DNA of 64,000 bases from Phanerodontia chrysosporium (taxonomy: Eukaryota > Basidiomycota > Agaricomycetes > Polyporales > Phanerochaetaceae): NCBI GenBank assembly GCA_001910725.1, contig MJGA01000010.1, forward strand, positions 310,001-374,000, written 5' to 3'. The position numbers and the translations under genes were made by a program. This document shows, piece after piece, positions 22,701-33,596 of the stretch; position 1 is the stretch's first letter; each line of letters begins with the position of its first letter. The notes beneath the pieces are model-generated. The model was given only the letters and a program-made list of their open reading frames with translations, ran no database searches and was not told where the DNA came from.

Positions 22701-25558
22701 TAAGCCCCCAGCAACAGGTGTTTATATCGTGCGCTGATACAATCTCGGCAGGCTTTCCATCCGTAGAAGAACAGCCTGTAGCTGTGCCAATCGTCCTACC
22801 GGAAATACTTCTCCTTGCCACAGACCCCAACCCTGAGGCGCCATCCATACTTGCCAACAGCCTGTGGTACAAATACCGGAGTGCTTCCGACTGGGCCTGG
22901 AAAGTATGGGATAATACGGTCGCCAGCCTTCGCCAGATACCCTCTATGGTCGACGACTCTGCTGCTCGCCGCGCCTGCGCCTTGCGCTACTCCACATTTC
23001 TCATTCATATCGACAGACATCTCTCCACCGGACTAGATGGGTATGTCCTTGACTGGCTCCGTGGCTCTGGCAGGAACGAGGTCGCGGCGCTCAGCACGGA
23101 GACCTGGGATCTCCTTGTGGTCGTACTTCTCCACCTGATCTCGAGCAATGCCCTTACGGTCACCTCCATTCTGGAAGGCCTTGTATACCCGGCATGGCAG
23201 ACAGCGTCCACCCTGTCATCGCCTCAGCAAGGCTCGGCATTCGAAATTATTCTCCCCGTTGTCAACGATCTATGTACGCGCCTGCTCCTCCTGGACGACA
23301 TCAGTGTCGATGTGCCACCACTTGACTTCCTGCAGTATCAGGGTCTGCTCACCGGAAGGCGTGATGTCTATCGTGAACCATATTTCACAGCTCTTGTGAA
23401 GACCATCCCGACGCTTGTCCTACTGGAAAATAATACGAATATTCCGGAACCCCTGCGTCAGGGATGTGGTGTATTGCGAGTAGCACTGTGTGGCTCAAGC
23501 GTTTTCAGGATGGGCACGTACCGGGAGCTCGATGTGGTTCACGATGCCTTCCAATCCGCTCTTGCAAGTCCAGATGTACCGGAGGACAAACACGAACCGC
23601 TCATTACTGCGCTCAAACTCATCTTTAATGAGGGGCAGCAAGGTATGCTAGACACCGTTTTCGATGCTCAACCTGTTGATGACTGTCTGCAGAGTCTGCC
23701 GATTCATCCCAGGGATGGGGATCGCTATCCAGTCTCCTGAGTCCATGGAAGCTTGCGGCCACGTCGATCGAGCTGCGCTTCACGATGCGACAATTCAACG
23801 AGGCTCTCCAACGTGTTCAATACAAAGATCGAACAGAGCGCAGTCTCAACAAACTAGCACTCTCCTTGTTCGGTCAGGGCATGGACTCGGAGCAGGCGGA
23901 CTTCGTTGCGGAGATGATCAGAGGCGTCAGTCCGGTTATCGTCGGGAAGGTGATGTGCACTATTCGTGCGGACGTGGCCGACGCTCATGCTCGATGTGCA
24001 GTTCATCAATGCCGGTCTTCAGCGAATAGCTGAAACCCTGAAGGAAGGCACGCCAATGCAGAAGATAGACGACCTGTATCGCAACGTTACAAAGGCCGGC
24101 AAGGTCTTGCGCCTCTTGACGAACTTGGTCGAACCCATGCGTACTCCCGGGAGTATGTCTCCGCTCCCTCAGCTCGACAGTCCAGCGCCGAAGGACCTTA
24201 TCTCAGTAGTCCAAAATCTCCTGCAAGGCGTCGCCGATAATGTTACGACTCCTACCAATCCGAGTACTCCGGGGGCTGCTGACGACGACTGCATACGCCA
24301 GGCCACTGCTGCCACCATCTTTCTTGCACGTGTTGTGCAATTCGTGCTAGGATTTCCTGGCGCATGGGCGCAATGGGTGAAAGACTATTGTGACCCCCTG
24401 TCCCAATTATTGAGTCGACTCATTTTGGTGAGTTTTGAGAGCGCTGTGGAGTCTGTTTTCTTGATTTAAACCCCAATGATCGTACAGATTTATGGTTCTG
24501 GTGCGACACTGGATGTCATTGCTTTCCCTTTGCTCATCGATACCCTGTATTACCTGTTGGATGGTGGGTTGTTGACACTACCAGTACATGCCTCGTGTAC
24601 GCTGACTTATTCATCAGAAATACCTGTCGACCCGAAGGCCACCACCATCGACCCTTTCCGCTGCTACCCCATGTACGAGCTTCGCAGTTTACCCAAAGAC
24701 ATGCCCTTGGAATACCGTACACGCATCCGCACTCTCATTCCTTATGTCGAACCCAATCTTTCTGTCGCCGACCTCGCCTATGTCTCAAGAGACCCGTCTG
24801 GGGCGATATCAGCCTCAGAAGGCTCATTCGTTCCTGTGCAAAACAAACCATGGGAATGGACAGAGTACTTGGGCGAAGCCCTCGGAACGGATGCTACCAA
24901 GGAGAATGCCGACACGCGTACCGGATCTGCGTCTCATTCCTCGCCAGAGTCGCATATGGCGGTTCGTAACTCCTCGTCCCTACCTCTGGACCTTTTTGCC
25001 GCACGAGTCATCGGCGACAGCAGCGTGTTCTCCGATGCTGGCGATGCACGGGTCGAGGGCAACTTACGGATGCTGCACGAGGACCATTTCGCCGAAAGCG
25101 TTTTCAGAAGAGACTTCCGGGAGACTCGCATTGATCCTGCCGTCCTTGACGCCAAAATCAGCGCTGCCGTTGTCGAAGAAACCGATATGGCCAATGCTGC
25201 TGCCGCCTCAAGTTCGGACAGGCGGTCCAGCTCTCGCATGGGGTCTCCTGCAGGCTCTGTGCGCTCCCGTGGGTCAGTCCAGCCGTCCGTGGCATCTGGT
25301 TCTCGTCGAGGCAGCCCTGCCACGACCCATGGCTCGTACCAGCCCAGCCAATCCAGCCTCAGCAAGCTTGCAGGGTCGAGCGCAGTAGAGCCTATCGACG
25401 TCGACATGTATGATGCGACCGGCACCGCAAGTGGCAGTGCCGCAGGAACGAAGCGAAAGACAGCCGACATTGACGACGACGTTGAGATCGTGCAGGGCCC
25501 TGCTACTGCATCTCAGGCGAAGAAGGCGAAGGGGAAGACAAGGACAAAGCCTCGGTGA
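19726..25558 (+). CDS. med12: Mediator complex subunit 12 (Srb8), one frame break
   Basis: MED12 is part of the Mediator CDK8 kinase module, which regulates RNA polymerase II transcription. The N-terminus has the Med12 hallmark YQCQPPGWLPRAHGYADLG followed by LTEHNVKNGFQQPP. Further conserved stretches are PRAVWFLRVFGGNE, LRNKPQYVPTQYSVDWANVV, RPGLNVKQSFKGVLADEASR, ERWVSRFTYSLSLLRAFYAE and DHRTFLAWLVQQCTACNLAQ. Many exons, separated by introns of about 50-60 nt, continue to a Ser/Ala-rich tail ending KKAKGKTRTKPR at 25558, about 1,600 residues in all. One break cannot be explained by splicing: at 20351-20360 the frame must shift between KVAI and PRAVWFL, as if one c were missing from a run of three. 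The rest is well kept, so I treat it as a real gene. Exons near 22085-22140 are uncertain. Confidence 0.9.
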
Positions 25559-25682
25559 ACGAGGACTCGACTGCTGTGCACGACGTCGATGTATCATACC
25601 ATGTATTCTTCCAATTTGATGTAATAACAACCGGTATATATACAGTTGACGGTTTTACTTACATACGTCGCGGCAGTAGTTC

Positions 25683-26160
25683 TTACGTTCGATGTACTCC
25701 TCGACGCCAGACACGACGCAGGTCTCTCCCTGGGAGCGTGCCGGCCTGGCTCAGCTGTCCGGAGTAGGCGCACTCGCCAAGCTCGGCGAAGACATGTGTC
25801 AGGGTGTCCGCAGACGGAGTTTCTGCCGAGGGCTTATAGCCTTCGAGGAGGTAGACGTCTTCGTACGACTGGTTTGCGCCCATGCCGAGATGCTGCAAGG
25901 AATTATTACGCTGTGCATGGAGAACGGGATACTCGGCTTACTGGACTTGTAGGATGTGCGGCGTCACCGACGAGGACAACTCGTCTTGCAGCTCGACGCT
26001 TGCAGAGACCATAGTACGAGTGTAGGTAAGTCTGGCTATACTATCAGCAAGAGGTGGGCTTGCCTTGACGATATTTATGCTGTTTCTTATCAGCCCTCCC
26101 GCCCCGAAGGGCCACTAGCTAACAGACGAATTCTTCTTGAAGCTCTCGGTGGTGGATGTC
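25683..26160 (-). pseudogene. FAD monooxygenase remnant (copy a)
   Basis: The minus strand carries degraded pieces of the C-terminal half of an FAD-dependent monooxygenase like copies b, c and d. RVVLVGDAAHPTSP (GD motif that contacts FAD) lies near 25955-25995, and HLGMGANQSYEDVYLLEGY with PSADTLTHVFAELGE lies near 25790-25898, separated by a gap the size of the intron found there in the other copies. Frames then break and the normal C-terminus is lost. Words near 26100-26150 resemble the matching part of copy c. No N-terminal Rossmann motif is seen upstream. Confidence 0.65.
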
Positions 26161-26666
26161 ACGTATGTAGCTGCGATCAAGAGTTGGCTGCTGACACCGT
26201 AGGTGAGGGCTGTCTTATTGGCAACAGAGGCTATGTAGTAGCCTGTTATCTGCATGCTCCAGCAGACGCCATCAACCTACCAGTCGAAGTTGCAGATAAC
26301 CAGTACCTGTCAGCACGTTCTTTTGAATATACACTATCGGTGGGCTTGTGATCTCCGTCTGGCCGAAGCTGCAGCCTTCAGTTCGCCGTCAAGGATGACT
26401 AGTATAACCTCAAGGCGCAGGTATAGGTAGTGGTCAAGGGAGGTCATAGTACATGCTCAGCAATCTACCATATATTCGATGTCATCCTGACTCGGAAACT
26501 GTCTCAGCATCATCACTGTTGAAGTTCTGCGCAAGCACCGCAGGGGCCTATAGCGACTAGAGCCCATATAGACGACATACCCTTGGTAGACTATACCAGG
26601 CGTTCAACAGTCCGACGACCAGTGAACCTTGGTCTCGCTGAGGCGCGCTCCTGAAATCCGTTGTCT
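26161..26666. other. Gap, no gene recognised
   Basis: About 500 bases between the FAD monooxygenase remnant and FunK1 copy 5. I see no convincing gene. Earlier exons of copy a could lie here but are not recognisable. Confidence 0.4.
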
Positions 26667-27782
26667 TTATCCGGTGACGCTGGACCGACTTTTGAACGCG
26701 ATATCCTTGTCTCCTTTGAGGCGATGACAAATGCGCATGAATTGGGCCGCGAACAGACGATGAATCGACATTGGTGTGTTGGAAGCCGAAGGTAGAGGAA
26801 GCCGGATAGACATGATCTCCTCGAAGCCAAGTCTAGAAGGATCGCTCTCGCAGAGACTGTAAGCCTCTTTGAGCGCCTTGCGGATGACCTCCAGCTCCTT
26901 GCAGATAGCCTTGATATCGGGGTGAAGTCGAACAAAGAGGCTGGAAAACATGTTCGTGATGATTACGCAGGTTCTTGCGTCGTCGTTACTAAAGAGATTG
27001 GCTGCGAGCCTGTCTCGAGCACGAGAATAGTTCTTCCACTGCTGCTCAGACATCTCGGCAGGTTTGTGAAGGTCGAGCGGTGTACAGAGGACAAGGTAGA
27101 GTGCCACCCACAAGAGTGACTCCATATCATGCAGCGGATTGAACCTAAATGGTACCTCGTAGACCGGAACATCGTCTGAAACGCAGTTCGTCTCTTCGGA
27201 AAGGTCTGAAATGTCGAAATCGTCGAACGGGATATCAGAGCTTGAATGGTCGGCGTGTGCTGCTGCGAAGTCTTGCGCACTCGAATTCGCGGGCAGCGGC
27301 CTGAGTAGATCTAGCAAGCTGTAGGCGCCGTTACTGACCTCGGTCGCCATAAAGAAAGAGGTGCCCTATGAGATTTTTAGAGAGATGTCTCGCTTCGAAC
27401 CATCAGTAGTGTACATACTATATCATGCATGTCGGGCGTGGCGTTGTCATCGCATCCTTTCGCGGACTCAAGATCGACTAATTTGGATCCGCGTTCGCGG
27501 ATTATAATGTTTGCAACATTGATGTCCTGGTGGACCCGACCAGCCGAATGTAAGGTGGCGAGAACTGGTGACACATTATCAGCATGCAGCGCCGCGCTGG
27601 AAACATTTGTAAGCTGAATGCGTACCCTGGGCAACCTGAGCGAGATAAACGAAAGCATTGGACAGGGTTTGTGCCTCTAGGACGGTGGCGCCAACGTCCG
27701 TGACTAAGATGCGGTGGTGGCCTTCTGCTCTGTAAATGTCTGCAGCCCCAGGCTGCTCATAGTCCATTTGCATCCTGAGTAC
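26667..27782 (-). pseudogene. FunK1 kinase copy 5, 5'-truncated
   Basis: Minus-strand FunK1 fragment with three exons (27626-27782, 27419-27564, 26667-27365) giving a 333-codon open frame. It runs from VLRMQMDYEQPGAADIYR through HHRILVTDVGATVLEAQTLS, LHSAGRVHQDINVANIII, KLVDLESAK, EVSNGAYSLLDLLRPLP and RFNPLHDMESLLWVALY to the family ending GDKDIAF. The catalytic Arg-Asp is changed to Gln-Asp (HQD, with the Asp kept), and GN is AN. Everything encoded by the first two exons and most of exon 3 in copies 3 and 4 is missing, including the N-lobe lysine. An open frame upstream (to 27979) does not look like FunK1. It is probably a dead copy, inverted and about 14 kb from the main array. Confidence 0.7.
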
Positions 27783-28541
27783 CTATATTCTATCCGTCTT
27801 CCTTGCAGCGAACCGTAGAGGGTGAATGTGAAAGGGCGGCCGGTGGCCAAGGATGGTCGCTGACGAAAGGGGCAGACGCAGGTTAGATTACGCGTGGGTA
27901 AACTGGCAACGCACATATTTATGTCTTCAGCAAAGCGCACTGTTTTGCAAGCTGTATTGTCATTCAATTCAGCGCCCATATTCTCCCGTGGACAAAGATC
28001 GGTAAAACATACATATTTACTTCCTCCCTGATAGCTCTGCCGAAGTCTCGAGGATCATGGAGGACATAGCACCTCAACTCTTCGCAACCACGAGTCCCAG
28101 GTTCGACCCCCGAACGGCACGACGATATCGAAGGGCGCCAGCGTTCGATCTACCGTGCAGCCACGGCGGTCGAATGTCCCGGGTTCGATCCCCGGAGAGT
28201 TGGATCTACGTGGTAGGACTATGAGACTATGCAACGTTTGCCAATGACAGACCCATTTGAGCAGGTTCGACTTGCTCTCTGGAGCAACACAGTCAAGCCT
28301 AGTCACGTCCGAGAGTAGGCACGTCTACTCAGGCGCTAGTTAGCCATCCCCCACGCATAGTGATGCAGTATCACGAAAGGCTCCACATGAAGACCTATTC
28401 ATCGAGAGTTTCAACTTGCAGAGTAGACGCGGTCCGTGGATGATGCGGAGTAGGCAATTATAGTGTGAAGTACGGCCAAGGGAGGTAGAGAATAAATACT
28501 TAGACAACAGACACTCGAGAACCTGCTATACGATCCGCAAC
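27783..28541. other. Gap upstream of FunK1 copy 5
   Basis: No protein gene is supported. It contains the tRNA-like sequence described separately at 28075-28202. Confidence 0.4.
28075..28202 (+). other. tRNA-like sequence, probably degenerate
   Basis: A T-arm-like hairpin ccggg-ttcgatc-cccgg, with the B-box word ggttcgatccc, is followed at once by agagttg (28196-28202). That sequence is perfectly complementary to caactct at 28075-28081, as an acceptor stem would be. A second B-box-like word (ggttcgacccc) lies near 28102. No acceptable A box, D arm or anticodon arm is visible, and the span of about 128 nt is long. It is more likely a decayed tRNA or tRNA-derived element than a working tRNA. 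Confidence 0.3.
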
Positions 28542-29115
28542 CTAGCGAAGGGTTAGCTCTAAGAGAAGGCTGAGACGACGGGCGGCGTACATCACGAATG
28601 TAAGGCAGCTGAGGAGACTGCCTACAAAGGGTAGTTGGCGCAGGAACGTCAAGATGACGGGGAAGAAGTCCCTGCACAAGACCAGTTCAGTACCGCGGAT
28701 ACAACGGACGAAGGTAGCACGCACCCGAAGAGGTTCAAGAAGCCAAATGTCTCTACTATCACCCCAACAAATGGCCATTTGAAGAACACTAGCAAGATTC
28801 CGCCAATGAAGCAGATGGTCCCGCGGAGCTTCTGCTTGCGGGCGAAGAAGTAGAACGTCTTCTGAGGGCCGATGATGAGGGTCAAGCCTGAGATGAACAG
28901 AAGCTGTGCGAAGGTGAGTCGATGCTCACGAAGAGCGTAAGCACTACGTACGTTGCCCAGGGCGAGCAGGGCACCGTCGAAGAAGAGCATGATACCGAGG
29001 AGCATAAACAACCCTCCGAAGGTCGTCAACGCCACGCCAATCTCTGCATTAACGGGTGAGCTTGTGCCGCGTTATATGTACTGTGTAACGTACTCTGTGC
29101 ATCCGAGAGCCACAT
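28542..29115 (-). CDS. got1: GOT1-like vesicle transport protein
   Basis: Got1 proteins are small tetraspanning membrane proteins of the ER-Golgi system that support vesicle fusion. Exons 29094-29115, 28952-29043, 28725-28906 and 28542-28671 (minus) give 141 residues, close to the usual 138-140. Visible features are the first membrane segment FGGLFMLLGIMLFFDGALLA, then LLFISGLTLIIGPQKTFYFF, the basic ARKQKLRGT, GGILLVFFKWPFVGVIVE, and NLFGDFFPVILTFLRQLPF. The spacing of the four hydrophobic segments matches the family. The ATG at 29115 begins MWLSDAQKIG, a typical Got1 cytosolic N-terminus. It is a single-copy conserved gene lying between accessory elements. Confidence 0.88.
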
Positions 29116-29275
29116 GGTGTCGAGAAGAGGTGTATGGACAGCGGCGGAACGTCGAGTGCTGCGACCGTATGCAGGACGTGTTCCGCTTCGCATAGTGAAT
29201 GACACCCTCGGTACGTGTCAGGCGCTTGTGGCTGGCAAACAGGTTTATATTTTATAAGACATTCCCTTGTTACAA

Positions 29276-29371
29276 GGCCTGGTGGTCTAGTGGTATGATT
29301 CCTTCTTAGGGTCCGATCCCCGCGGGTTGAACATCTGGAGGAGGTCCCGGGTTCGATCCCCGGCTAGGCCC
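29276..29371 (+). tRNA. tRNA-Pro (AGG) with intron
   Basis: Folds as a complete tRNA. The acceptor stem GGCCTGG pairs with CTAGGCC (one G-T). The A-box region is TGGTCTAGTGGT. The anticodon stem CCTTC pairs with GGAGG, the loop is TTAGGG-T with anticodon AGG at 29308-29310, and the T-arm is CCGGG-TTCGATC-CCCGG. A 24-nt intron (about 29312-29335) interrupts the loop one base after the anticodon, the canonical place. The discriminator is c at 29371. Confidence 0.9.
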
Positions 29372-29375
29372 TTAC

Positions 29376-29380
29376 TTTTT
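29376..29380 (+). terminator. Pol III termination T-run
   Basis: Five T directly downstream of the tRNA-Pro gene, followed by more T-rich sequence (cttctttag). Confidence 0.6.
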
Positions 29381-29763
29381 CTTCTTTAGTTTATCTATTC
29401 TTTTGCCCCAATATCTCTCAAAGAGTTGTATATTATCACCCTAATAATAATAAAGGTGATACGAAGATTTCTGACAATCGTTTCGTCTCTCTGCGGAAAT
29501 GCGACGCGGATGCAGGTGATCTGAAGCAAGCACCGGCCATCTCGGCAGCGCGTAGACAGTGCTCAGTCTTGCTGCACAGCGGTGGCAAATGTACACGTTT
29601 GCCGCTCAATAATTCTTTCTGAGGAGTGTCTACCAGGCTCTCAGCGGTTCTTCGCACAATTGTATTTCTGGCTCGGTATACTGGGCATGTTCTCAGTACA
29701 ATGATGCCTTGGTGAAGCGGGAAGCGCGTTGTATCCCATCCGCGCCGCGTATGCAAAGGCCCC
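29381..29763. other. Gap, no gene recognised
   Basis: About 380 bases between the tRNA and the 3' end of FAD monooxygenase copy b. AT-rich at first (ccctaataataataaagg near 29440). Nothing further is seen. Confidence 0.4.
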
Positions 29764-31242
29764 TCACTTCTCAGGGAGTGCGATAGACGCAACCATCCGC
29801 GCCATCATCACATCCGGGTCTGCCCAGTCGCGACGATACGCGTCGTTGCGCGCCTTGCACGCGTCCACGCCCTGCACGACACGCGTCTCGCCCTGCGCAC
29901 GCGCCCCACGGACCATCGCGCTCGAACGCGGGATCCGCAAGGCTTCGAGCTCGGCGAAGATTGCAGAGAGCGTGTCCGTGCTCGGCGGAGCAGCGGACGG
30001 ATTGTGCTGCTCGAGCAGCGACACGAGTAGGTCGACGTCCTCGAAGGCCTGGTTCGCGCCCTGGCCAAGGTGCTGTGAAACCGACGTTTGTCAGTATCGT
30101 AGAGTACATGCGAGACATGGAAGACCTACTGGGCTCGTCGGGTGTGCCGCGTCGCCGATCAGTAGCACGCGGCCCTTGTGCCAGGTCTTGAGCTCCGGAC
30201 GGTCGTAGAGGCCATACTGCGGGGGCAAGTGTGAGAACCGCAATATTCGTTGCTCGTTCGGGACGCACCTTTGTTACGTTCGTCCCCGTCTGAATGAGCT
30301 CCTTGACGCCCATACCCGTGTCCCTGAACGGCGTGTTCTTCTTGAACTCCTCCGCGGAATCATCATCCATCGCGCGCCAGGTCTCTCTGGATTCTGCTTC
30401 CCGCTGGGTAATTCTAAGCGCAGAGGGTCAATATGCAGATAATGCACGATAATGTGGAAGACAACGCACGCCCAGGAGATGGTCGAGTCGCTCACTTGGT
30501 AAGCGATCATATGGACGCCGTCCCCGAAGACGTTCATAAACACAGATTCGCCTTGAGTTCTTCAGGAATAGGCGAAATTCCACCCCACTGCGATCACTTT
30601 GAGCCTGTACGGCGCATCATGATTCCGTCAAGCATACCTGTGTCAACCCAGTAAAGTCCGCTGGCGCCTCACCGAAGAGACAGACACGCGTGTTGCTGTG
30701 CAGACCGTCGCAACCGAGGACAAAGCTGGCAGTGTCTTGCATGCCGTTCGCAAAGGTGACCGTGACAGAGTCCTCGCCCTGCTCGAGCCCGACGAGCTTG
30801 TGCCCCCACTTGATGGGCACGCCCATCGCCTCGGCGTGCTCCACTAACGCGCGGAGGACGGCAGGTCGACGGATGCCGAGAAACGTCGGGCCGTACTGTG
30901 CGCGGAGCCATCGCGGGATGTCGTTCTCCGCTAGAACCCCGCGGTCCTCCGGCAGATCGGAGTAGAACAGCATGCTGTCGATGTCCCAACCGTGCAGACG
31001 CTCGAGCAGACCGGGGGACTTGGCGACAACGTTCAGGCCGTTGGCCTGCAGGCTGCATGGACGTCAAGGGGGACTGATTGCAGACACAAAGTGCGTACGA
31101 ACCAAAGGCTCAGACCTGCGGTCGAGATGGACTCCGTGCGCTCGTACAGCACGGGGTCGTAGCCCTTCGCTTTGAGGAAGACGGCTAGGAGGGGGCCGGC
31201 AATGCCAGCACCGACAACAATTACTTTGGTGGGAGAAGCCAT
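29764..31242 (-). CDS. FAD-dependent monooxygenase copy b, frameshifted
   Basis: Flavin monooxygenase of the salicylate-hydroxylase-like group. These enzymes use FAD and NAD(P)H to hydroxylate aromatic or similar substrates; the substrate here is unknown. It starts MASPTKVIVVGAGIAGPLL (dinucleotide-binding GxGxxG), then LQANGLNVVAKSPGLLERL, the second FAD motif VLGCDGLHSNTRVCLFGE, VLLIGDAAHPTSP, HLGQGANQAFEDVDLLVSLL and a C-terminus ending VASIALPEK. Exon order and intron positions match the intact copy d. The exon near 30470-30590 breaks: after EELKANL the frame needs one extra base to reach FMNVFGDGVHMIAYQVS (around 30535-30545). It is either a young pseudogene or an assembly error. A TATA box lies about 75 nt upstream. 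Confidence 0.75.
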
Positions 31243-32117
31243 GAATAGTGGTATCGGAGGACGCAAGAGGAGGTAGGAGGCAGATAACTGTGAACCGTGC
31301 CTCTATCAGGGGAACCTTATATAGGGGAAGACGCCCTCGGTCTCGAAGCTCCGCTTGGCAGGGGTAGGCAATGATGCATGTCGTTCGCTTTCGAGCGACA
31401 GACACAACTGCTCCTCGGCGACATCTCAACCTTCGTGGATATTTTTCGCTCGGGAGTCACTGTGACATGAGCTCGGAACCGATGGCGTTGGGAGACTCGG
31501 GCGATCACCGGGAACGGGAGCTTGTAATCTGACATATGTTGTGTCGCTCTAGAAAGATTTACCGAGTGAGGCCGAACATTACCAGGTCCGAGGCGGAACA
31601 GATATACGTTTTGAACAGAAAACCTAGCCCGGTAACTTGAACGCAGGGCGATGCAGCATTAGCATAACTGCAAGAGCGGTATGCATACATAGGCGGATCT
31701 TTGAGACCGGCAGTAATACAGGAAGAGGTTGCAGAACGAGGTCGGTAGGACGTTGTAGTCGCGCTGTGGAGGCAAGCCACAGGACGTCTCCGCGTCCAAA
31801 TCTTTGGATGCACCGCCATTCGGCAGCTGCCGTAGGCGTCTATCAGCGCCACAAAGGTGGGGGTTATCTTCAAAACCTTTGTCAGAGTCATTGACGTCGT
31901 CGAAGCTTAACTGCACCTGGAAGGACAATTGAGGATATTTAGCTATATCTGGTCCATGTAGACTATTTTATGTGGCTGATTCGGTTGGGTGCATGCATGC
32001 GGGGAGGAGAGAGAAAATCTCTAAGGGTTAGTTTTGGACATGCGGGTCGCTCGGCCAAACGAACGATGATAAGTCAATGATGCAAAGATTTCGCTGCCGA
32101 CATCTTCAGATTGATTA
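31243..32117. other. Gap between FAD copies b and c
   Basis: Contains the promoter of copy b. Frames at 31559-31928 on both strands have no recognisable motif. Nothing else is seen. Confidence 0.4.
31317..31323 (-). promoter_or_regulatory. TATA box of FAD monooxygenase copy b
   Basis: TATATAA on the minus strand, about 75 nt before the ATG at 31242. Confidence 0.5.
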
Positions 32118-33596
32118 TTAGACACCAAACCTCGCCTTAAGCTTCGCCTCGTCCTTACACAGTTCTCGGTAATAATTATTCCGCGCGATGCAGGCCTCTC
32201 GCCCTGCCACGACGCGAGTCTCGCCTTGCTTACGTGCGCCCTTCGCCAGTTCTGCCGTGCGTGGGATGCGCAACGCCTCGAGTTCTGTAAAAATACGGTT
32301 CAGAGTTGCAGTAGATGGCGAGATGTCCGCCCGGCTGTTCTTCTCGAGAAGCTCGATCAGAATATCAATGTCCTCGATAGCCTGGTTCGCGCCTTGCCCG
32401 TAATTCTGTAGACGAACTTGTCAGCTTGGGATCATGACGAGGATTGCGAGTTTCCGTACAGTACTCGAAGGGTGAGCGGCATCGCCAATTATGATAATGC
32501 GGTCCTTGTGCCATGTCTCCAGCTCGGGACGGTCGTAGAGGCCATACTATAGGCAGGTCTCAGTGACGGAGAAGCCTAAAGGCCAGTGTGCGCTACCATA
32601 ATGAGACGGGTAGAGTTCTTGACCGCTTTACCGGCCCCGAAAGGCCACTCGCTGAAGCGTGACTTCTTGAAGTCCTCTAGGCAGCGTCATCTATATTCTT
32701 CCAGGCTTCCCTGGATTCGTCTTGACGCACCGAAACCCTACGTGTCGATGATTTAGCGTCACCTCAGCGAGCAGGAAAAGGGGGATGCTGTTTGAGGATC
32801 AACACTCACGCACAGAAAGCATGACTCTCGTCCAGCGGCGCGAATATCATATGGGCGTCCTCGCCATATATATCAAGTACGGTGTGGGTACCGCGATGTT
32901 CCTCGGGCATGGGCCCCATGCATCCCCACTGTCGAATACAATGACTGTCAGCCATGATGCCCACACTTCCTCGAGCGAGAACGACAAGTACGCACGTGAG
33001 CCACGCCAGTATAATCCACTGGTTGTTCCCCAAATAAGCAGACCCGTGTCCGGCTATACAACCCATCGCAGCCCACAACGAAGCTAAATGACTCCTGCGA
33101 CCCGTTCTCAAATGTAGCTACCACGCCCTCTTCAGACTGATCGAGGTTCTCCAGTTTGTGTGCCCAGCGCACCTCGATACCGAGGTTCTCTGCAAACTCG
33201 AGCAGGCGTTCCTGGAGGTGCCGCCGGCGAATGCAGAGGCTGCCAAAGCCGGTGCGCTGCTTGAGCCTCTTGTAGTAACCTGTCGTCCCAAGCAGGCCCT
33301 CGTCCCCGGGCACGACAGAGTACATGGACAGCTCGTCGATTTCCCAACCGCCGATATGCTCGATGAGACCAGGGATCTTCGAGATCACGCGGAGACCGTT
33401 GCCTGCAATACTGTAAGAGAATTAGCACCAGGCTCGAAGACAGGAAAGGATCCGCGTACCCTATGCCGTTACCCGCATCTGTGACTGTCTCCTTGCGCTC
33501 GAACACGACGGGCTCGTAGCCCTTCAGCTTGAGAAACATGGCAAGCACGGGACCTGCAACGCCGGCCCCTATGATCCCGACGCGTACGGCGTTCAT
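32118..33596 (-). CDS. FAD-dependent monooxygenase copy c, frameshifted
   Basis: Same family as copies b and d but more diverged. It opens MNAVRVGIIGAGVAGPVLAM, then AGNGLRVISKIPGLIEHIGG, RRHLQERLLEFAENLGIEVR, VVGCDGLYSRTRVCLFGEQP, EDAHMIFAPLDESHAFCA, YGLYDRPELETWHKDRIII, GDAAHPSS, YGQGANQAIEDIDILIELLE and a last exon ending EAKLKARFGV at the taa (32118-32120). Splice sites match those of copy d. In the exon near 32620-32750 the frame runs from WKNIDDAA into a stop and must shift by one base (about 32674-32688) to continue EDFKKSRFSEWPFGAGKAV. No other break was found. As with copy b, it may be a recent pseudogene or contain a missing base. Confidence 0.72.

Noticed and set aside
29764..33596. 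Secondary-metabolite gene cluster around the FAD monooxygenases
   Set aside because: No polyketide synthase, NRPS, terpene synthase, transporter or pathway regulator lies nearby; the neighbours are G-alpha, GOT1 and a tRNA.
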